5,668 bases of DNA, taken from contig DNMS01000023.1 of the NCBI GenBank assembly GCA_003488105.1, positions 12,288 through 17,955 on the forward strand, written 5' to 3'. Source of the stretch: Rhodospirillaceae bacterium (GTDB lineage: Bacteria; Pseudomonadota; Alphaproteobacteria; Rhodospirillales_A; Casp-alpha2). Positions 4,740-5,668 of this stretch are shown piece by piece. The notes below the pieces were generated by a model. The model was given only the letters and a program-made list of their open reading frames with translations, did not search any database and was not told where the DNA came from. The translations under genes and the position numbers were made by a program. Within the stretch, counting starts at the first letter, position 1. Each line of letters opens with the position of its first letter.

Positions 4740-5668
4740 TCAGAACCCATAGACGAGCGAAGCCTTGGTCAGGGTGTCCGTGGCCTCGGTTCCCGCCGGC
4801 GCGCCCGAGTTGTGTTCCAAGTGATAGGACAGGCGCCCGGACAGGCTGCCCATGATCTTCATGGTCAGGGCGGCAGTGTTTTCGGTGATCGTCCGCTCAT
4901 CGCCCCATGTTACCGACGCCTTGTTGGTGAAGGTGGCGTTGTCTGAAACCTGCCAGCGGAACTCAAGCCCGCCCCGGGCGCCGGGTTCGACAAGCTGTTC
5001 TTCCGTCGCCTTGACTTCGCTGAGACGGAGGGCGGGGCCAGCGGTCACCTCAAGTTCGATATCGTCCGAGCGAATGGCCTTGTAGCCTAAGCCGGCGGCC
5101 TGGGTCAGTTCGTAGGTGAAACCGCTGAACCGGTCGTCGTCGTAATCAATGAGCCCGAAGACGAAGGCGCGGTCGGTGAAGAGATATTTCGCATTGCCGC
5201 CCAGGCGCAGGTGCTGCGTGTTGATGGTGCCGGCGTCCTTGGCGAAATCGTAGCTTGCCGTCGCTTCGGCTTCCCACGGTCCGCGCGTATAGCCGATCCT
5301 GGCCGCCGCGTTGACCTCTTCCGTTTCCGTGTTGCCCGTGGCGCGCCCGCCGCCCAGTTCGATCTCGCCCGACCATTTGCCCGCCGCGGCGGCCGGCGTC
5401 ATGGGCTGGACGGCGCCGCCGGTTGTGCTGCTGGCTGTCATGGGGGCGCCGTTCGCGGCGGCGCTAATGCGGTCGCCAAAGGCCGGAAAGGCGGCGGTGG
5501 CGGCTGCTGCCAGGGTGTTCCGGTGCCGGGGGGCGGCCGCGACCGCGTAGGCCACCAGTTCGTCCAACCGGCGGGGCTCGGACGCGATCGCGGATACCAG
5601 CGCCAGCTTCAGGCCGGCAATATCGTCGCGGCGGGCGGCTTCCGCCATGTGGGCGAATGCAGGGGCAA
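4740..5668 (-). CDS. DUF481 outer-membrane beta-barrel protein, 5'-truncated by the window
   Basis: Visible are 308 codons and a TGA stop; the frame runs off the window edge. The first visible residues read APAFAH, like the end of a signal peptide (cleavage after AFA), so the true start lies just beyond 5668 and the ATG at 5648 is not the start. Counting from that Met, residues about 5-66 are Ala-rich and helical (for example LVAYAVAAAPRHRN). A Thr/Ser/Pro/Gly linker follows to about 90, then a DUF481 (YdiY-like) barrel from KWSGEIELGGGRATGNTETE onward. Alternating strands are visible, with FGLIDYDDDRFSGFTYELTQAAGLGYK (163-190) a family hallmark. The chain ends SLVYGF, with the terminal Phe used for outer-membrane insertion. 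The E. coli relative is described as salt- or acid-induced; the substrate or pore function is unknown. The gene is co-oriented with cspA but about 395 bases away and probably transcribed separately. Confidence 0.9.
   Translation of the reverse strand, partial: APAFAHMAEAARRDDIAGLKLALVSAIASEPRRLDELVAYAVAAAPRHRNTLAAAATAAFPAFGDRISAAANGAPMTASSTTGGAVQPMTPAAAAGKWSGEIELGGGRATGNTETEEVNAAARIGYTRGPWEAEATASYDFAKDAGTINTQHLRLGGNAKYLFTDRAFVFGLIDYDDDRFSGFTYELTQAAGLGYKAIRSDDIELEVTAGPALRLSEVKATEEQLVEPGARGGLEFRWQVSDNATFTNKASVTWGDERTITENTAALTMKIMGSLSGRLSYHLEHNSGAPAGTEATDTLTKASLVYGF

Noticed and set aside
4550..4855. Plus-strand open frame of 101 codons starting in the AT-rich island
   Set aside because: There is no ribosome-binding site before the ATG, a terminator-like hairpin lies inside it (4665-4690), and its second half is Arg/Pro-rich antisense to the DUF481 C-terminus. 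A much shorter peptide cannot be excluded.
5646..5648. ATG at 5648 as the start of the DUF481 gene
   Set aside because: The frame stays open upstream and reads APAFAH, typical of a signal-peptide end, so the gene continues past the window edge.
1..5668. Mobile elements, CRISPR arrays, tRNA or rRNA genes
   Set aside because: No transposase or integrase motifs, no regularly spaced direct repeats and no cloverleaf-like sequence were seen on either strand.

Overview
The window is ordinary chromosomal DNA of a GC-rich Gram-negative bacterium, most likely an alphaproteobacterium of the Rhodospirillales type. The evidence is the high third-position GC of the genes, the style of the CspA and CxxC zinc-ribbon proteins, a DUF481 outer-membrane barrel, and a CaiB/BaiF CoA-transferase gene coupled to a LvaA/ACAD10-like phosphotransferase gene. 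I see no insertion sequence, phage gene, tRNA, rRNA or CRISPR array. The genus call is inference from protein style only.

Layout. Positions 1-1298 (+) hold the 3' end of a CaiB/BaiF CoA-transferase gene, whose stop overlaps the start of a complete APH-fold phosphotransferase gene (ATGA overlap). They look like part of an acyl-CoA catabolic operon. A membrane sensor histidine kinase (1295-2698, -) converges on it with overlapping stop codons. A short divergent region (2699-2821) separates the kinase, which appears to use a TTG start, from a secreted histidine-phosphatase-superfamily protein (2822-3394, +). A perfect 8-bp hairpin then separates this gene from a convergent minus-strand block of three small genes. 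In transcription order these are cspA (4344-4135), a 103-residue Lys/Ala/Glu-rich coiled-coil protein (4022-3711) and a 70-residue zinc-ribbon protein (3651-3439). A 395-bp intergenic region (4345-4739) holds a probable long structured cspA leader and an AT-rich island (52 G+C in 140 bases by hand count, 37%) with two inverted repeats. The window ends in the 5'-truncated DUF481 outer-membrane barrel gene (4740-5668, -).

How the parts may work together. The first two genes probably activate and phosphorylate (hydroxy)acyl-CoA intermediates. The kinase and the periplasmic phosphatase are neighbours but lie on opposite sides of the inner membrane, so a direct functional link is doubtful. The cspA block looks like a small nucleic-acid-binding or stress cluster. 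No clear new defence or mobile system is visible. The most unusual material is the AT-rich structured region upstream of cspA and the uncharacterised basic and zinc-ribbon small proteins downstream of it.
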